Source: Conservatibacter flavescens (GTDB lineage Bacteria > Pseudomonadota > Gammaproteobacteria > Enterobacterales > Pasteurellaceae). From it: DNA of 64,000 bases. The stretch lies in NCBI RefSeq assembly GCF_002795425.1, contig NZ_PHHA01000021.1:62001-126000 (forward strand). The letters are read 5' to 3'. Of this stretch, positions 63,285 to 64,000 are shown one piece after another. Position 1 is the first letter of the stretch. Every line of letters begins with the position of its first letter. A program made the translations under genes and the position numbers. The notes beneath the pieces are model-generated. The model was not told the origin of the DNA and did no database searches. It saw only the letters and a list, made by a program, of their open reading frames with translations.

Positions 63285-63317
63285 AATCCTTGTGAGTATT
63301 TTCACATCACAAGGATT
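63285..63317 (+). promoter_or_regulatory. Hairpin holding the ribosome site of the 63326 gene
   Basis: AATCCTTGTGA (63285-63295) pairs with TCACAAGGATT (63307-63317); a T-run follows. AAGGA in the right arm is also the ribosome site for ATG 63326, so this is either a terminator/attenuator for traI or a translational control element. Confidence 0.6.
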
Positions 63318-63325
63318 TTTTATTT

Positions 63326-63802
63326 ATGGCAAGAATCAATGGCGAAACCATTATTCAACAGAAGATTACGGAGCTTAATCATCAAATCATACACTTTGAA
63401 GAATGTGTTAAGCAGGCTAAAGAACAACAGATAATCTTACGTAAGGCTTTAGTTGCATTACGGGCAGAACCATTTTCAACCCCAATGAAGCAAGTAATAA
63501 AACGGGAAAAGGTACCGAATCGCCCAGTAGATATTTCGCCCTACTCACGCCGTTCCAGTGAATTTATTGCCAAAGTCTTTAAACGTTACCCTAATCAATG
63601 GATGTCTGCAAATGAGATGATGTGGAAGGCATTTGAAATTGAAGGGAAAACAGAGCATAAATCTTACCATCATTCGATTGTAACTGCATTTTCACACGCA
63701 CTAAGACGATTGAAAGAGAAAGGGATTGTTGAACGGCAGGAATTGCGAGAAAAGCCGTCGGTTAAGGTGATTCAGTGGCGGTTGAAAGAGATTGGTATGT
63801 AA
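63326..63802 (+). CDS. Hypothetical protein with winged-helix-like C-terminus
   Basis: This 158-residue protein has an N-terminal coiled coil (about 8-48), a basic linker, and a C-terminal domain 'SEFIAKVFKRYPNQWMSANEMMWKAF'...'HALRRLKEKGIVERQELREKPSVKVIQWRL', patterned like a winged helix. The gene at 63823 on the opposite strand ends with a related sequence. Possibly a DNA-binding regulator of transfer. Confidence 0.65.
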   Translation: MARINGETIIQQKITELNHQIIHFEECVKQAKEQQIILRKALVALRAEPFSTPMKQVIKREKVPNRPVDISPYSRRSSEFIAKVFKRYPNQWMSANEMMWKAFEIEGKTEHKSYHHSIVTAFSHALRRLKEKGIVERQELREKPSVKVIQWRLKEIGM

Positions 63803-63830
63803 AAAAATAGCGGTGTTTGCCGCTATTTTT
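63803..63830. terminator. Bidirectional terminator
   Basis: AAAAATAGCGG (63803-63813) pairs with CCGCTATTTTT (63820-63830) between two convergent genes. Confidence 0.85.
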
Positions 63831-63999
63831 GTTTCCACTTCCATTGAATAATCTTGTGTTTTTTCACGACAATACGCTCTACAATACCTTTATTAACTAA
63901 GCGGGTCATGGCATTACCAATATTATTTAGATGATATTTAGATACAGGGGTATTAGGTTGTTTATCTATAATAAGTACCGCTTCGGCAAGTTCTAAAAC
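63823..63999 (-). CDS. Winged-helix-like protein, C-terminal part (5' end outside window)
   Basis: The minus-strand frame is open from the window edge for 58 residues to a TAG at 63823-63825. 'HLNNIGNAMTRLVNKGIVERIVVKKHKIIQWKWKQK' aligns by eye with the C-terminus of the 63326 product ('LRRLKEKGIVERQEL...KVIQWRLKE'). They appear to be diverged paralogues in convergent orientation. Confidence 0.6.
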   Translation of the reverse strand, partial: VLELAEAVLIIDKQPNTPVSKYHLNNIGNAMTRLVNKGIVERIVVKKHKIIQWKWKQK

Positions 64000-64000
64000 T

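Overview
The window joins a Pasteurellaceae chromosome to most of an integrative and conjugative element (ICE). The host assignment rests on low G+C, gene families closest to Haemophilus/Pasteurella, and repeated Haemophilus-type DNA uptake cores (AAGTGCGGT or its complement, e.g. 80, 4207, 12441, 14177, 14346, 16224, 35700). The sequence alone does not settle genus or species.

Chromosome (1-14.64 kb): 3' end of mnmC, grpE(-), nadK, recN with a LexA-like box, ompW(-), the yciC-yciB-yciA-yciI operon, rne(-) with a long structured leader, rluC-cobB, trxA(-), metB(-), then tRNA-Gly(GCC), tRNA-Leu(UAA) and a second identical tRNA-Gly(GCC).

ICE (about 14.64 kb to beyond the right edge): the element starts directly after the second tRNA-Gly. 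Its backbone matches the PFGI-1/ICEHin1056-type families. (1) Maintenance and replication, 14.7-28.3 kb: ParA, DnaB-like helicase, ParB, DUF2857-type protein, STY4528-type replication protein, TIGR03761-type, DUF3158-type, SSB, TopB and a DUF3577/STY4534-type protein, with a DUF3800 protein and a lipoprotein between. (2) Small genes with hairpin leaders, 28.3-29.16 kb. (3) A G+C-richer foreign insertion, about 29.16-33.06 kb: IS3-family remnant, frameshifted membrane gene, LysR regulator, periplasmic metallo-beta-lactamase-fold protein, GlxA/AraC regulator and a truncated hydrolase. It ends inside a decayed PcfJ-like gene. (4) Type IV secretion, 33.6-51.2 kb (+): PilL-like, TIGR03759, transglycosylase, an M41-like metallopeptidase, TIGR03765, TraD, TIGR03747, RAQPRD, TIGR03758/03745/03750/03746/03749/03752/03751, the VirB4-like ATPase and TraG. 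(5) Minus-strand block, 51.3-56.3 kb: DUF3742, a PIN/Phd toxin-antitoxin pair, a frameshifted secreted protein, and TIGR03755 (fused to a T4-type lysozyme domain), TIGR03756 and TIGR03757. (6) Small membrane genes, an ArdC-like antirestriction protein and an incomplete N6-methylase-like protein, 56.7-59.7 kb. (7) A phosphoribosyltransferase-like gene(-), the MobH relaxase TraI, and two convergent related winged-helix-like genes. No integrase or right attachment site is visible, so the element continues past 64 kb.

The most unusual signal is in the RNA leaders. Three copies of a structured element (27.13-27.22, 27.64-27.78, 56.48-56.61 kb) can form the same pseudoknot with compensatory base changes. 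Many ICE transcription-unit heads (parA, topB, the DUF3577 gene, pilL, small ORFs, ardC, methylase, 63.3-kb gene) have an upstream pyrimidine arm complementary to their own ribosome-binding site, often after another strong hairpin. This suggests a shared post-transcriptional or single-stranded-DNA-based control of the ICE. Other notable points are palindrome clusters and 36-bp repeats in and after the replication gene (possible origin or operator), the lysozyme fusion, and three frameshifts at homopolymer runs.
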